Source of the DNA: Clostridium sp. OM02-18AC
Lineage (GTDB): Bacteria; Bacillota; Clostridia; Lachnospirales; Lachnospiraceae
Reading direction: 5' to 3'
Assembly: GCF_003481825.1 (NCBI RefSeq)
Contig: NZ_QULW01000008.1
Coordinates: 62,001-126,000 of the forward strand
DNA length: 64,000 nt
Part shown: positions 9,163 to 17,933 of the stretch, piece by piece
Layout: the number at the start of each line of letters is the position of its first letter
Numbering within the stretch: position 1 is the stretch's first letter
Program-made: the position numbers and the translations under genes
The notes under the pieces: generated by a model
The model's database searches: none
Told to the model about the DNA's origin: nothing
What the model saw: only the letters and a program-made list of their open reading frames with translations

Positions 9163-11448
9163 ATGGAACCAAAGAAAAAATATGTAGGAACTTCAGTGGT
9201 GAAAAAAGATTCAAAAGCACTTCTTTCCGGAAAACCTCTTTACACCGATGATATTGCTCCCAAGGATTGCCTGATCGTGAAACTGCTGCGCAGCCCCCAT
9301 GCGCATGCATGGATCGAAGAGATCGATCTTTCCAGAGCCTTGAAGGTAGAGGGAATCGAGACGATCCTGACTTATAAAGATTGTTCCCAGAAGCGTTTTA
9401 CCATGGCGGGTCAGACTTTTCCGGAGCCAAGTCCGTATGACCGCCTGATCCTGGACCAGAGAGTCCGTTTCGTTGGAGATGCAGTTGCGATTGTGGCAGG
9501 TGAGACGGAAGAAGCGGTTGATAAGGCACTGCGTCTGATTAAGGTAAAATATCAGGTGTTGGAGCCGGTTCTGGATTTTCACACAGCCAAGGACAATAAG
9601 ATCCTGGTACATCCGGAGGACAGCTGGAAAAGTCTGTGCCCGGTCGGTGCAGATAACAAACGGAATCTTTGTGCTTCCGCCGAGGATAGCAACGGGGATG
9701 TCGATGCTATCTTAGCAGGCTGTGCACATGTCATTGACCATACGTATCATGTCAAAGCAAACCAGCAGGCGATGATGGAGACGTTCCGTACTTTTACGAC
9801 CATGGATGCATATGGCCGCTTAAATGTTACTTCTTCGACACAGATTCCGTTCCATGTGCGTCGGATCGTGGCACATGCGCTGGATATCCCAAAATCAAAG
9901 GTGCGTGTCTTAAAGCCAAGGATCGGCGGCGGCTTCGGTGCAAAGCAGACGGTTGTGACCGAGGTGTATCCGGCACTGGTTACGTGGAAGACCGGAAAAC
10001 CGGCGAAGCTGATCTACACCCGTTATGAGTCCCAGATTGCATCCTCCCCGCGTCACGAGATGGAGGTCCATGTAAGGCTCGGAGCCGATGAAAATGGAAT
10101 TTTCCAGGCAATTGACATTTATACTCTGTCGAATACCGGAGCATTTGGCGAGCATGGACCGACCACGGTTGGTCTGTCCGGACACAAATCAATCCCGCTG
10201 TACTCCACAACCAAAGCATATCGATTCGCTTATGATGTGGTTTACACCAATACCATGTCTGCAGGTGCGTACCGCGGTTACGGTGCGACGCAGGGCATTT
10301 TTGCACTGGAATCTGCAGTCAATGAGCTTGCGCGGGAATTGCATATGGACCCGACGGTCCTTCGTGAGAAAAATATGGTACATGAGGGTGACTTCATGCC
10401 GGCCTATTACGGCGAAACAGCAAACAGCTGTGCGCTGGACCGCTGTTTGGCAAGAGCCAAGGAACTGATCCACTGGGATGAAAAATACCCGTGCCGCGAT
10501 ATGGGCAATGGAAAGGTGCGTTCCGTAGGCGTGGCGATGTCCATGCAGGGTTCTGCGATTTCGAACTGTGACGTGGGTTCCATTACCCTGAAGTTAAATG
10601 ATGACGGCTTCTACACCCTGATGCTGGGTGCTTCCGACATGGGTACCGGCTGCGATACAACACTGGCCCAGATTGCGGCAGATGTGCTGGGGTGTGATCT
10701 TGACAATATCGTATCCCATGGTGTTGATACGGATGTTTCTCCGTACGATTCCGGCTCTTATGCGTCCAGTACCGCGTACCTCACTGGTATGGCAGCTGTG
10801 AAGGCATCGAAGTCCATGATCCGTCTGATCACCGAAAAGGGAGCAGAGTATCTGGAAAAAACGCCAGAGGAAGTAGAATTTGACGGCGAACGGGTGATGG
10901 CAAAGGACGGCTCCGCTGCGATCAGCTTAAAAGATATCGGAAACCGTGCCATGGCGAACAATGGAAAGGCACTCGAGGTGACCGAAAGCCATTCTTCACC
11001 GGTATCTCCGCCTCCGTTTATGGTTGGTATCGCGGAAATCGAGATGGACAAGGAAACCTGTGACTTTGAGCTGGTCAACTATGTGGCAGTCGTAGACTGT
11101 GGAACCCCGATCAACCCGGCACTGGTCCGCGTCCAGACCGAAGGTGGTCTGGGACAGGGCATTGGTATGGCGATGTTTGAGGATGTGACCCGCTCCGAAA
11201 AAGGACAGGTTTATGAGAATTCCTTTATGCAGTACAAGCTTCCGAGCCGTGTCGATGTCGGCAATATCCGCGTGGAGTTTGAGAGCAGCTACGAGCCGAC
11301 CGGACCGTTTGGTGTCAAATCCATCGGTGAGGTTGTCATCAACACGCCATCCCCGGCGATCGCAGGCGCGGTAGCCAATGCGACCGGCGTGCAGATCCGT
11401 GAGCTTCCGGTCACACCTGAGAAGATTTTCCGTGAGCTTCATAAATAA
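9163..11448 (+). CDS. xdhA: Molybdenum hydroxylase catalytic (molybdopterin) subunit
   Basis: A 761-residue large subunit of the xanthine dehydrogenase/aldehyde oxidase family, full length. It holds the cofactor-binding glycine motif GGGFGAKQ, the arginine loop AYRGYGATQG, and the C-terminal GVKSIGEVVINTPSPAIAGA with the conserved active-site Glu region. It hydroxylates an N-heterocycle or aldehyde using water. The start is three bases after the Fe-S subunit stop with a GGAGG site. Xanthine is the usual guess, but related Clostridia use the same fold for nicotinate or purines, so the exact substrate is open. No chaperone or molybdenum-cofactor genes lie next to it. Confidence 0.88.
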   Translation: MEPKKKYVGTSVVKKDSKALLSGKPLYTDDIAPKDCLIVKLLRSPHAHAWIEEIDLSRALKVEGIETILTYKDCSQKRFTMAGQTFPEPSPYDRLILDQRVRFVGDAVAIVAGETEEAVDKALRLIKVKYQVLEPVLDFHTAKDNKILVHPEDSWKSLCPVGADNKRNLCASAEDSNGDVDAILAGCAHVIDHTYHVKANQQAMMETFRTFTTMDAYGRLNVTSSTQIPFHVRRIVAHALDIPKSKVRVLKPRIGGGFGAKQTVVTEVYPALVTWKTGKPAKLIYTRYESQIASSPRHEMEVHVRLGADENGIFQAIDIYTLSNTGAFGEHGPTTVGLSGHKSIPLYSTTKAYRFAYDVVYTNTMSAGAYRGYGATQGIFALESAVNELARELHMDPTVLREKNMVHEGDFMPAYYGETANSCALDRCLARAKELIHWDEKYPCRDMGNGKVRSVGVAMSMQGSAISNCDVGSITLKLNDDGFYTLMLGASDMGTGCDTTLAQIAADVLGCDLDNIVSHGVDTDVSPYDSGSYASSTAYLTGMAAVKASKSMIRLITEKGAEYLEKTPEEVEFDGERVMAKDGSAAISLKDIGNRAMANNGKALEVTESHSSPVSPPPFMVGIAEIEMDKETCDFELVNYVAVVDCGTPINPALVRVQTEGGLGQGIGMAMFEDVTRSEKGQVYENSFMQYKLPSRVDVGNIRVEFESSYEPTGPFGVKSIGEVVINTPSPAIAGAVANATGVQIRELPVTPEKIFRELHK

Positions 11449-11471
11449 AATAAAGTAACGCAATAAGAAAC

Positions 11472-11500
11472 TTGCAAGTTGTCCGAAATAGAGGTATACT
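11472..11500 (+). promoter_or_regulatory. SigA-type promoter for the Nudix gene
   Basis: TTGCAA (11472-11477) and TATACT (11495-11500) are spaced by 17 bases. The transcript would start near 11507, about 57 bases before the ATG at 11564. Confidence 0.65.
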
Positions 11501-11525
11501 AAAGCCAGTCTATGCGACACACCAA

Positions 11526-11546
11526 CACCGTGTTTGTGACACGGTG
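11526..11546 (+). promoter_or_regulatory. Leader hairpin just upstream of the Nudix ribosome site
   Basis: CACCGTG (11526-11532) pairs perfectly with CACGGTG (11540-11546) around a 7-base loop. The hairpin ends three bases before the AGGAGG at 11550-11555. It is not followed by a T run, so it is not a terminator; it could protect the mRNA or affect ribosome access. Confidence 0.45.
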
Positions 11547-11563
11547 CAACAGGAGGAATTGCA

Positions 11564-12016
11564 ATGATAGAAGCAACGAGCTGTGGAGGTGTGGTTATAT
11601 TTCGCGGCAAGATCCTGGTTCTCTATAAGAATTACAAGAACAAGTATGAGGGCTGGGTCCTTCCAAAGGGAACTGTAGAAGCAGGAGAGGAATACAAGGA
11701 GACCGCTCTTCGCGAGGTCAAAGAAGAAACCGGTGTCAGCGCTTCCATTATCAAGTATATCGGAAAGAGCTCTTATTCCTTTAACACGCCGCAGGATATG
11801 GTGGAGAAAGACGTACACTGGTATCTGATGATGGCAGACAGCTATTACAGTAAACCACAACGGGAAGAGCATTTTGTGGATTCCGGGTATTACAAGTTTT
11901 ATGAGGCGTACCATCTTCTGAAATTCTCCAACGAGAAGCAGATCCTGGAAAAAGCCTACAACGAGTACCGGGATTTAAAAAAGGCGAACCTCTGGGGCAG
12001 CAAGAAGTATTTTTAA
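11564..12016 (+). CDS. Nudix hydrolase
   Basis: A 150-residue protein with a complete Nudix box at residues 36-58: G-T-V-E-A-G-E, then REVKEETGV, matching the GX5EX7REUXEEXGU pattern. Such enzymes cleave nucleoside diphosphates linked to another group, such as oxidised dNTPs, dinucleoside polyphosphates or NADH. The C-terminus (about residues 105-150) is a helical extension. It has its own promoter and ends in a strong terminator. The substrate cannot be read from the sequence. Confidence 0.9.
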   Translation: MIEATSCGGVVIFRGKILVLYKNYKNKYEGWVLPKGTVEAGEEYKETALREVKEETGVSASIIKYIGKSSYSFNTPQDMVEKDVHWYLMMADSYYSKPQREEHFVDSGYYKFYEAYHLLKFSNEKQILEKAYNEYRDLKKANLWGSKKYF

Positions 12017-12026
12017 GACTGGTTAT

Positions 12027-12059
12027 AAAAACAGGGAATCCAATGGATTCTCTGTTTTT
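12027..12059 (+). terminator. Rho-independent terminator after the Nudix gene
   Basis: A 15-bp stem (12027-12041 with 12045-12059) around a three-base loop, with T5 in the 3' arm and A5 in the 5' arm. It lies 11 bases after the Nudix stop and could work in both directions. Confidence 0.8.
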
Positions 12060-12176
12060 GTGCGCGACGAATGCGGTATGACTACATTTGAGGACTGCCG
12101 CGCAGCAGATAAGATCCGCAAAGCAGGTTTTACCTCTGCATACGTGACGCATAGCAAAGAAAACGGAGAAGTATAA
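12060..12176 (+). other. Possible small reading frame or gene remnant
   Basis: From GTG 12060 (or ATG 12078) an open frame runs 38 (or 32) codons to TAA at 12174-12176. It contains TFEDCRAADKIRKAGFTSAY, which looks like ordinary protein sequence, and the frame stays open upstream through the terminator. No ribosome site precedes either start. It may be the tail of a lost gene or a small peptide; I do not recognise a family. Confidence 0.25.
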
Positions 12177-12196
12177 GAAGGAGTTTTGAAAGAAAT

Positions 12197-13570
12197 ATGA
12201 AGTATGATGTCATCATTGTAGGAGCAGGTCCGGGCGGTATCTATTCCGCTTATGAACTTACCAAAAAGTGCAGCGGCAAGAAGATCGCAGTGTTCGATTC
12301 CGGTTATTCTTTGAAGAAGCGTCACTGCCCGATCGATGGAGATAAGATCAAGGCCTGCATCAAGTGCAAATCCTGCTCCATTATGAGCGGATTTGGCGGA
12401 GCTGGCGCATTCTCTGATGGAAAATACAATATCACCAACGATTTCGGTGGTACGCTGTACGAGTACATCGGCAAAAAAGTAGCAACGGAGCTGATGGAGT
12501 ATGTCGACGAGATCAACATGGCTCACGGCGGAGAGGGTACCAAGATGTATTCTACCGCAGGAACCGGATTAAAGAAGGTATGTATCCAGAACCGTCTGAA
12601 ACTGCTGGATGCATCTGTGCGTCATCTGGGTACCGATATCAACCTGGTTGTTCTGGGCCAGCTTTATGATGAGTTAAAGGACCAGGTGGATTTCTATTTC
12701 GAGTCCCCGGTCAGCCACATTGAAAGCCTGGAAGATGGCACTTACCGCGTATGGGTCGGAGAAGAGTCTTACGACTGTGGGAAATGTATTGTTTCCGTAG
12801 GAAGAAGCGGAAGCAAATGGATGGAGAAGATCTGTAAGGAACTGGATATTCCGACCAAGTCCAACCGTGTTGACCTGGGTGTGCGCGTAGAGCTTCCGGC
12901 GGTTCTGTTCTCTCATCTGACCGATGAGCTTTACGAGAGCAAGATCGTGTACCGCACCGAGAAATTCGAGGATAACGTGCGTACCTTCTGCATGAACCCG
13001 AGAGGCATTGTCGTAAATGAGAATACCAACGGTATCGTAACCGTAAACGGACACAGCTACGAGGACCCGGCTAAGCAGACCGAGTGCACCAACTTTGCGC
13101 TGCTGGTATCCAAGCATTTCTCTGAGCCGTTCAAGGACAGCAACGGCTACGGCGAGAGCATTGCGCGTCTGTCCAACATGCTGGGCGGCGGCGTTATCGT
13201 ACAGCGTTTCGGTGATTTGGTGCGCGGAAGACGAAGCACCCAGAAGCGTATCGAGGAGAATATGTTTATGCCGACCTTATCTGCAACTCCGGGCGATTTA
13301 AGCCTGGTACTGCCGAAGCGTATCTTAGACGGCATCATCGAGATGATCTATGCACTGGATAAGATTGCACCTGGTACCGCAAATGACGATACTTTACTTT
13401 ACGGTGTCGAGGTCAAATTCTACAACATGGAAGTAGATGTCGATGAGAATCTGGAGAGCCGCCACAAAGGCCTTTACATCATCGGTGACGGAAGCGGTGT
13501 GACCCACTCCCTGTCCCATGCATCGGCAAGCGGCGTTTACGTAGCAAGAAAGATTGCAGAAAGTTTATAA
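12197..13570 (+). CDS. FAD-dependent oxidoreductase
   Basis: A 457-residue flavoprotein. The N-terminus KYDVIIVGAGPGGIYSAYEL is a classic dinucleotide-binding GXGXXG fold, and the C-terminus GLYIIGDGSGVTHSLSHASA is the matching second FAD site. Between them lies a cysteine cluster, CIKCKSC, at about residues 54-60, together with SGFGGAGAFSDGK, typical of a family of uncharacterised FAD-dependent dehydrogenases. AAGGAG at 12178-12183 serves the ATG at 12197. The substrate is unknown. It stands alone between a terminator and a hairpin-rich gap. Confidence 0.8.
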   Translation: MKYDVIIVGAGPGGIYSAYELTKKCSGKKIAVFDSGYSLKKRHCPIDGDKIKACIKCKSCSIMSGFGGAGAFSDGKYNITNDFGGTLYEYIGKKVATELMEYVDEINMAHGGEGTKMYSTAGTGLKKVCIQNRLKLLDASVRHLGTDINLVVLGQLYDELKDQVDFYFESPVSHIESLEDGTYRVWVGEESYDCGKCIVSVGRSGSKWMEKICKELDIPTKSNRVDLGVRVELPAVLFSHLTDELYESKIVYRTEKFEDNVRTFCMNPRGIVVNENTNGIVTVNGHSYEDPAKQTECTNFALLVSKHFSEPFKDSNGYGESIARLSNMLGGGVIVQRFGDLVRGRRSTQKRIEENMFMPTLSATPGDLSLVLPKRILDGIIEMIYALDKIAPGTANDDTLLYGVEVKFYNMEVDVDENLESRHKGLYIIGDGSGVTHSLSHASASGVYVARKIAESL

Positions 13571-13588
13571 AAGATCGATGAAGTGCGG

Positions 13589-13717
13589 TTTTCCCTGGTT
13601 GTAATATTGGGAAAATGTTACTGTTTACAGGTAGGAATTTTGCTGCACTTCTGATCAGAAAAATGGTTGCCGGACGTTTGTGCAAAGCAGAGAATTCTGC
13701 AGCCAGACGTCCGGTAA
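13589..13717 (+). promoter_or_regulatory. Two inverted repeats in the gap before the ABC-class ATPase
   Basis: TTTTCCC (13589-13595) pairs with GGGAAAA (13609-13615). Further on, TTGCCGGACGT (13667-13677) pairs with ACGTCCGGTAA (13707-13717), with one G-T pair, around a 29-base loop. Neither has a following T run. They may be operator sites or weak hairpins. Confidence 0.35.
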
Positions 13718-13739
13718 TCGCGTATATGAGGAGAATAGT

Positions 13740-15566
13740 ATGAAATCATTCAATGAACTTCGCACGATGCTGCGGGGCATTGACCGGAAAAGCTATCCGG
13801 CATACAAAGCACTGGCCGGGGCATATCAGTTTGGAAGCTATATTCTGGTGATCGACCATGTCCAGGGAGATCCTTTTGCGTCCCCTTCTTCGGTTCATGT
13901 GGAAATCCCGTGGAAGGTATCTGGCTTTGCGGAAAACCTGCGGGACCGGGTGTGCAAGCGTGTTGCTTTGCAGGATCATCTGACGAGGCTGTTTTATGCC
14001 CAGACAGAGCGCTTCAGCTTCCAGACAAAGGGCTCTGGCAAGAGCGGTCTGATTTCTATCAGCCGCTGCGGTCAGGAGGTTTTAGAGCGCAGTGCCTGTG
14101 AGATCAGACGTGACACCATTACGGTGCGCTTTCATGTGGGATTTCCGGCATTTGGACGTACCATCGATGCGGGCGGGCTGGAAAAGATCCTGTTTGAGTT
14201 TCTGCCAAAGGCAGTGGAAAAGAGCTTTGTTGCAAAGAATCTGGACCGCCGGGCAGTGCAGGAGGCCGTATGGATAGCAGAAGACCAGGAGGAACTGCGC
14301 AGACAGCTGCGGGAGCGAAAGCTGGCTGCATTCGTGGCAAACGGAGCCATCTTACCACGCAAAAGCGGTGTTTCCGACCAGCCTATGAAGGAAAGTGTGC
14401 CGTTCCTTTCCCCAAAGAGCATGGAAGCTTCTTTTGTGCTGCCGCATCACGGCGAAATCCGCGGGATGGCGGTGCCGGAGGGCATTACCCTCATCGTGGG
14501 AGGCGGCTATCATGGAAAATCAACTCTGCTTTCTGCTTTGCAGATGGGCGTTTACAACCACATCGCGGGAGATGGACGGGAGTTTGTCCTGGCGGATGAC
14601 ACGGCAGTAAAGCTGCGGGCAGAGGAAGGACGCTCCATCAAAAATACGGATATTTCATTATTTATCAACGATCTGCCAAACCGCAAGGACACCAGAAGCT
14701 TTTCCACCACCGATGCCAGCGGAAGCACTTCCCAGGCGGCGGGTGTTGTGGAAGGAATCGAAGCCGGGACCAGACTCTTCCTCATCGACGAAGATACCTC
14801 TGCAACCAACTTTATGGTGCGCGATGACTTTATGCAGCAGGTCATCAGCCGGGAAAAAGAACCGATCACCCCGTTTCTGGAGCGGGCACGGGATTTATAT
14901 GAAAAGGCCGGGATTTCAACTATTCTGGTAGCAGGCAGCTCCGGAGCCTTTTTCTATATTGCAGACCAGATCATTCAGATGGACTGCTACCGCCCGGTGG
15001 ATATTACAAACCGGGTGAAGGCACTCTGCAAGGAGCATAAGGCACCGAGAACGGAGGCGCCTGGTTTTGTATTGCCAGAGTTTACGGTGGCGTATGGGAA
15101 AGAAACTTCCGGTGCAGTGCGGACAATGAGCGATGCGAAGGGCATGGGAGAAGGTGAGGCAGGCTCAGGCTATATGCAGGGACACAGCGAAAAAAGTGGA
15201 CGCAGCGTGGATGTAGCACAGGAACGCGGCGGAAAACGTGGACACGGTGCAGGTCGTACACAGGAACGCAGCAAGGTGAAAATATTCGGCAAAGATTCGT
15301 TCTCGCTCGACCGCGAAACCGTAGACCTGCGCTATGTAGAACAGCTTGCGGACTCAGAGCAGACCGCGGCGCTTGCCTATCTGACCCGCTATGCGCTGGA
15401 GCAGCTTGCAGACGGAAAGAGGACATTGTGCCAGATCGCGAAAGAACTGGAAACACAGTATGCGGCAAAGGGCTGGAACCATTTAACCGGATCCTATGTG
15501 CCGGGTGGACTTGCAAGGCCGAGAATCCAGGAGGTGTTTGCAGCACTAAACCGATACCGGGGATAA
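13740..15566 (+). CDS. ATPase of the ABC class (PF09818-type)
   Basis: A 608-residue soluble protein matching the family annotated as predicted ATPase of the ABC class. The Walker A loop GGGYHGKST lies at about 254-262 (K260) and the Walker B stretch LFLIDEDTSATNF has D350 and E351. The N-terminal 200 residues are family specific. Residues of about 460-515 are a Gly/Glu/Arg-rich low-complexity insert that is probably variable. No membrane partner or substrate-binding gene is near, so this is not a normal transporter ATPase. The biological role of the family is not known. ATG 13740 follows GAGGAGA; a longer frame upstream lacks a ribosome site. Confidence 0.82.
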   Translation: MKSFNELRTMLRGIDRKSYPAYKALAGAYQFGSYILVIDHVQGDPFASPSSVHVEIPWKVSGFAENLRDRVCKRVALQDHLTRLFYAQTERFSFQTKGSGKSGLISISRCGQEVLERSACEIRRDTITVRFHVGFPAFGRTIDAGGLEKILFEFLPKAVEKSFVAKNLDRRAVQEAVWIAEDQEELRRQLRERKLAAFVANGAILPRKSGVSDQPMKESVPFLSPKSMEASFVLPHHGEIRGMAVPEGITLIVGGGYHGKSTLLSALQMGVYNHIAGDGREFVLADDTAVKLRAEEGRSIKNTDISLFINDLPNRKDTRSFSTTDASGSTSQAAGVVEGIEAGTRLFLIDEDTSATNFMVRDDFMQQVISREKEPITPFLERARDLYEKAGISTILVAGSSGAFFYIADQIIQMDCYRPVDITNRVKALCKEHKAPRTEAPGFVLPEFTVAYGKETSGAVRTMSDAKGMGEGEAGSGYMQGHSEKSGRSVDVAQERGGKRGHGAGRTQERSKVKIFGKDSFSLDRETVDLRYVEQLADSEQTAALAYLTRYALEQLADGKRTLCQIAKELETQYAAKGWNHLTGSYVPGGLARPRIQEVFAALNRYRG

Positions 15567-16073
15567 ACATTGCATGACGAAAAGACGTCAGAGAAGCGTC
15601 TTCTGATTTACCATGTGGAACAACATAAGAGATAAGATTAAAAGTGTACTACAAAACAGTACTGGACAAGACCGAACCAGGCAGGACAAGAATGAAGAAT
15701 AGCAAAAAATGGAAAGGCTGCTCCTTCCACTTTTGGCTGGTTTGGTCTTAGCGGTCAGTGATGAGCTGGAATATATGCGGATGGATTACTGGGACAGCTT
15801 TGCATCCCGGATGAATGCAGCGGGCTACCGGCTTTCAGAACGCCATATTTCGGTCAGTGCGGCATTTTTTTCCGTGCTTGTGAACTGCGGAAACAACCTC
15901 AGCTTCCGGCAAAACAGTGCTTTCCGGAAGAAAAGCGACAAAAGAGACGCTTGAGGAACCGCTAACAGCAGAATCAGAGCTTGCAAACAGCAGAAACGAT
16001 GTTACAGCAGAATAGGATCAGTGGAAGAAGGAAAAAATAAAAACATTGGATGATGATGGCTCAGGAGGACGAT
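15567..16073 (+). other. Gap of 507 bases with a weak short reading frame
   Basis: A small hairpin (AAGACG with CGTCTT, about 15580-15600) follows the ATPase. An 81-codon frame at 15709-15954 starts MERLLLPLLAGLVLAVSDEL and has a hydrophobic first third, but lacks a ribosome site and shows no recognisable family; it may be a decayed membrane-protein fragment. The rest is A-rich sequence with nothing I can support. Confidence 0.3.
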
Positions 16074-17690
16074 ATGAATACAGAAAACAAAAATTCAGAT
16101 TACGAAGAACTGATGAAGTATTTAGAAGAGGCTCAGGCATATCAGACTGCCCTGATCCTGTTTGAGTGGGACGATGAGACGCTGGCTCCCGAAGCAGCAG
16201 GAAGCCGCACTGCCCGGATGCAGGGCGTGCTCTCCGCTTCTTATCAGCGAATCATGATGGATCCGCGGGTGAAAGAACTGGTGGACCGATGCTTAGATGA
16301 ACTGGAGAAAAGCAGAAAAACGGTTTCGGACGGGGAAACGAAAGAAAAAGAACATCTGCAGACGGCAGGAAATGGAGCGGCATGTTCCACGAGGACAGAT
16401 GATACAGAACTTACGGAAGAAAACATCCGCCGTGCTATCTTGAAAGCCGCAAAGCGCGAGATCGAGGAAGTCTCCTGCATTCCGCCGGAAGAATACCGCG
16501 CTTATCAGGAACTGACTGCAAAATCGACCCGTATCTGGACCAAAGCACGGAAAGAAAACGATTTTGAAGCTTTTGCGCCGGTTTTGCAGGAAATCATCGA
16601 TTACCAGAAAAAATTCGCCTCTTACCGTCAGAAAGAAGGGCAGAAGCTTTACGATGTCATGCTGGATTCGTTTGAACCAGGGTTTACCATGGAAAAGCTG
16701 GATGAATTCTTTGGTCTTTTGAAAGAGCATATTGTTCCGCTCTTAAAACAGGTTATGGAAAGTCCAGTCCGCATCCAGGACGATTTTCTGGATGGAGATT
16801 ATCCGGAAGAAAAACAGCGCGAGCTGGCAGAGTATCTGGCAAACTATGTGGGCTTTGATTTTTCCAAAGGCGTATTGGCAGTCAGTGCACATCCCTTTAC
16901 AACCAACCTTCATAACCGTGATGTGCGCATCACGACGCACTACAAATCCCGTGTGGATTCCTCGGCATTTTCCGTGATTCATGAGAGCGGACACGCCATC
17001 TATGAATTTGGTATCGATGACCGGCTGAGCCAGACACCGGCAGGGCAGGGAACTTCTATGGGGATGCACGAATCCCAGTCCCGTTTCTTCGAAAATATTA
17101 TCGGTCGGAGCGAAGCTTTCTGGATCCCGGTATACGGCAAGCTGAAAGAGCTGTTCCCAGAGCAGTTAAAGGGCGTAGGGCGGGAAATGTTTGTCCGCGC
17201 CATCAACAAAGTACAGCCGGGTCTGATCCGCACCGAAGCGGATGAGCTGACCTACAGTCTTCATGTTCTGGTTCGTTATGAACTGGAAAAAATGCTGATC
17301 GAGAAAAATCTGGATGTAAAAGAACTTCCGAAACTCTGGGCTGATAAATATGAAGAATATCTTGGTATCCGTCCGGAAAATGATGCAGAAGGTGTGCTGC
17401 AGGACATCCACTGGGCGCAGGGATCCTTCGGATATTTCCCGTCGTATGCTCTTGGAAGTGCCTTTGGCGCACAGATGCTGGCACAGATGAAAAAAGAAAT
17501 GGATTTTGAAAAGCTTCTGGAGGAAGGACGGCTGGATGTGATCCGGGAGTATTTGAGAATACATGTACACCGCTATGGAAAGATGAAGACCAGCCGGGAA
17601 ATTTTAAGGGATATGACCGGGGAGGAGTTTCAGCCGCGGTATTACGTGGAGTATCTCGAAGAAAAATATAGGAAGCTGTACGCAATATAA
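16074..17690 (+). CDS. M32 family carboxypeptidase (Taq type)
   Basis: A 538-residue metallocarboxypeptidase. The zinc site H303-E304-SG-H307 sits in the family motif HESGHAIYE, and GMHESQSRFFEN supplies the third ligand. The C-terminal DIHWAQGSFGYFPSYALG is also typical. The enzyme removes C-terminal residues from peptides in the cytoplasm. Compared with the usual length of about 500, an extra Glu/Thr/Lys-rich loop lies at about residues 80-125. ATG 16074 is eight bases after AGGAGG; earlier in-frame ATGs lie on the wrong side of that site. Confidence 0.93.
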   Translation: MNTENKNSDYEELMKYLEEAQAYQTALILFEWDDETLAPEAAGSRTARMQGVLSASYQRIMMDPRVKELVDRCLDELEKSRKTVSDGETKEKEHLQTAGNGAACSTRTDDTELTEENIRRAILKAAKREIEEVSCIPPEEYRAYQELTAKSTRIWTKARKENDFEAFAPVLQEIIDYQKKFASYRQKEGQKLYDVMLDSFEPGFTMEKLDEFFGLLKEHIVPLLKQVMESPVRIQDDFLDGDYPEEKQRELAEYLANYVGFDFSKGVLAVSAHPFTTNLHNRDVRITTHYKSRVDSSAFSVIHESGHAIYEFGIDDRLSQTPAGQGTSMGMHESQSRFFENIIGRSEAFWIPVYGKLKELFPEQLKGVGREMFVRAINKVQPGLIRTEADELTYSLHVLVRYELEKMLIEKNLDVKELPKLWADKYEEYLGIRPENDAEGVLQDIHWAQGSFGYFPSYALGSAFGAQMLAQMKKEMDFEKLLEEGRLDVIREYLRIHVHRYGKMKTSREILRDMTGEEFQPRYYVEYLEEKYRKLYAI

Positions 17691-17697
17691 CAATTTG

Positions 17698-17931
17698 TCA
17701 TATACTTATACTGTTACCTCGTCTCAGTATCACACTCCAGAAGACGTTCACCAGCATCCAACCGATTCCGCTTGCGACAGCCATGGCCTTCAGCTGATAC
17801 TGCCTGATCAGGATCCAGGAGAGGATCACGCGCAGTGTAATATGGCTGATGGCGCCGATGAAAGGAATGGAAACTTTTCTCCAAATCTGTGGTATGATTG
17901 GTTTAAACCAATCAACGAAAGTGAGGCTATC
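17698..17931 (-). pseudogene. Remnant of the C-terminal end of a MATE family exporter
   Basis: Read on the minus strand, the frame contains KVSIPFIGAISHITLRVILS and GIGWMLVNVFWSVILRR before TGA at 17698-17700. This is the last two membrane segments of a MATE (NorM/DinF-type) transporter. The remaining 80 percent of the gene is missing; the frame enters the promoter region of the next gene without a start. It is a relic, and it means the nitroreductase promoter was placed over old coding DNA. The family call rests on pattern alone. Confidence 0.55.
17893..17913 (+). promoter_or_regulatory. -10 box with overlapping perfect 18-bp palindrome (likely operator)
   Basis: GATTGGTTTAAACCAATC at 17896-17913 is a perfect palindrome and overlaps a TATGAT (17893-17898) that could be the -10 of the nitroreductase gene starting at 17934. 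A dimeric repressor bound here would block transcription. No regulator gene of an obvious family adjoins it. Confidence 0.55.
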
Positions 17932-17933
17932 CT

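Noticed and set aside
15709..15954. An 81-codon frame treated as a real gene
   Set aside because: No ribosome site, odd composition and no family. I kept it only as part of the gap description.
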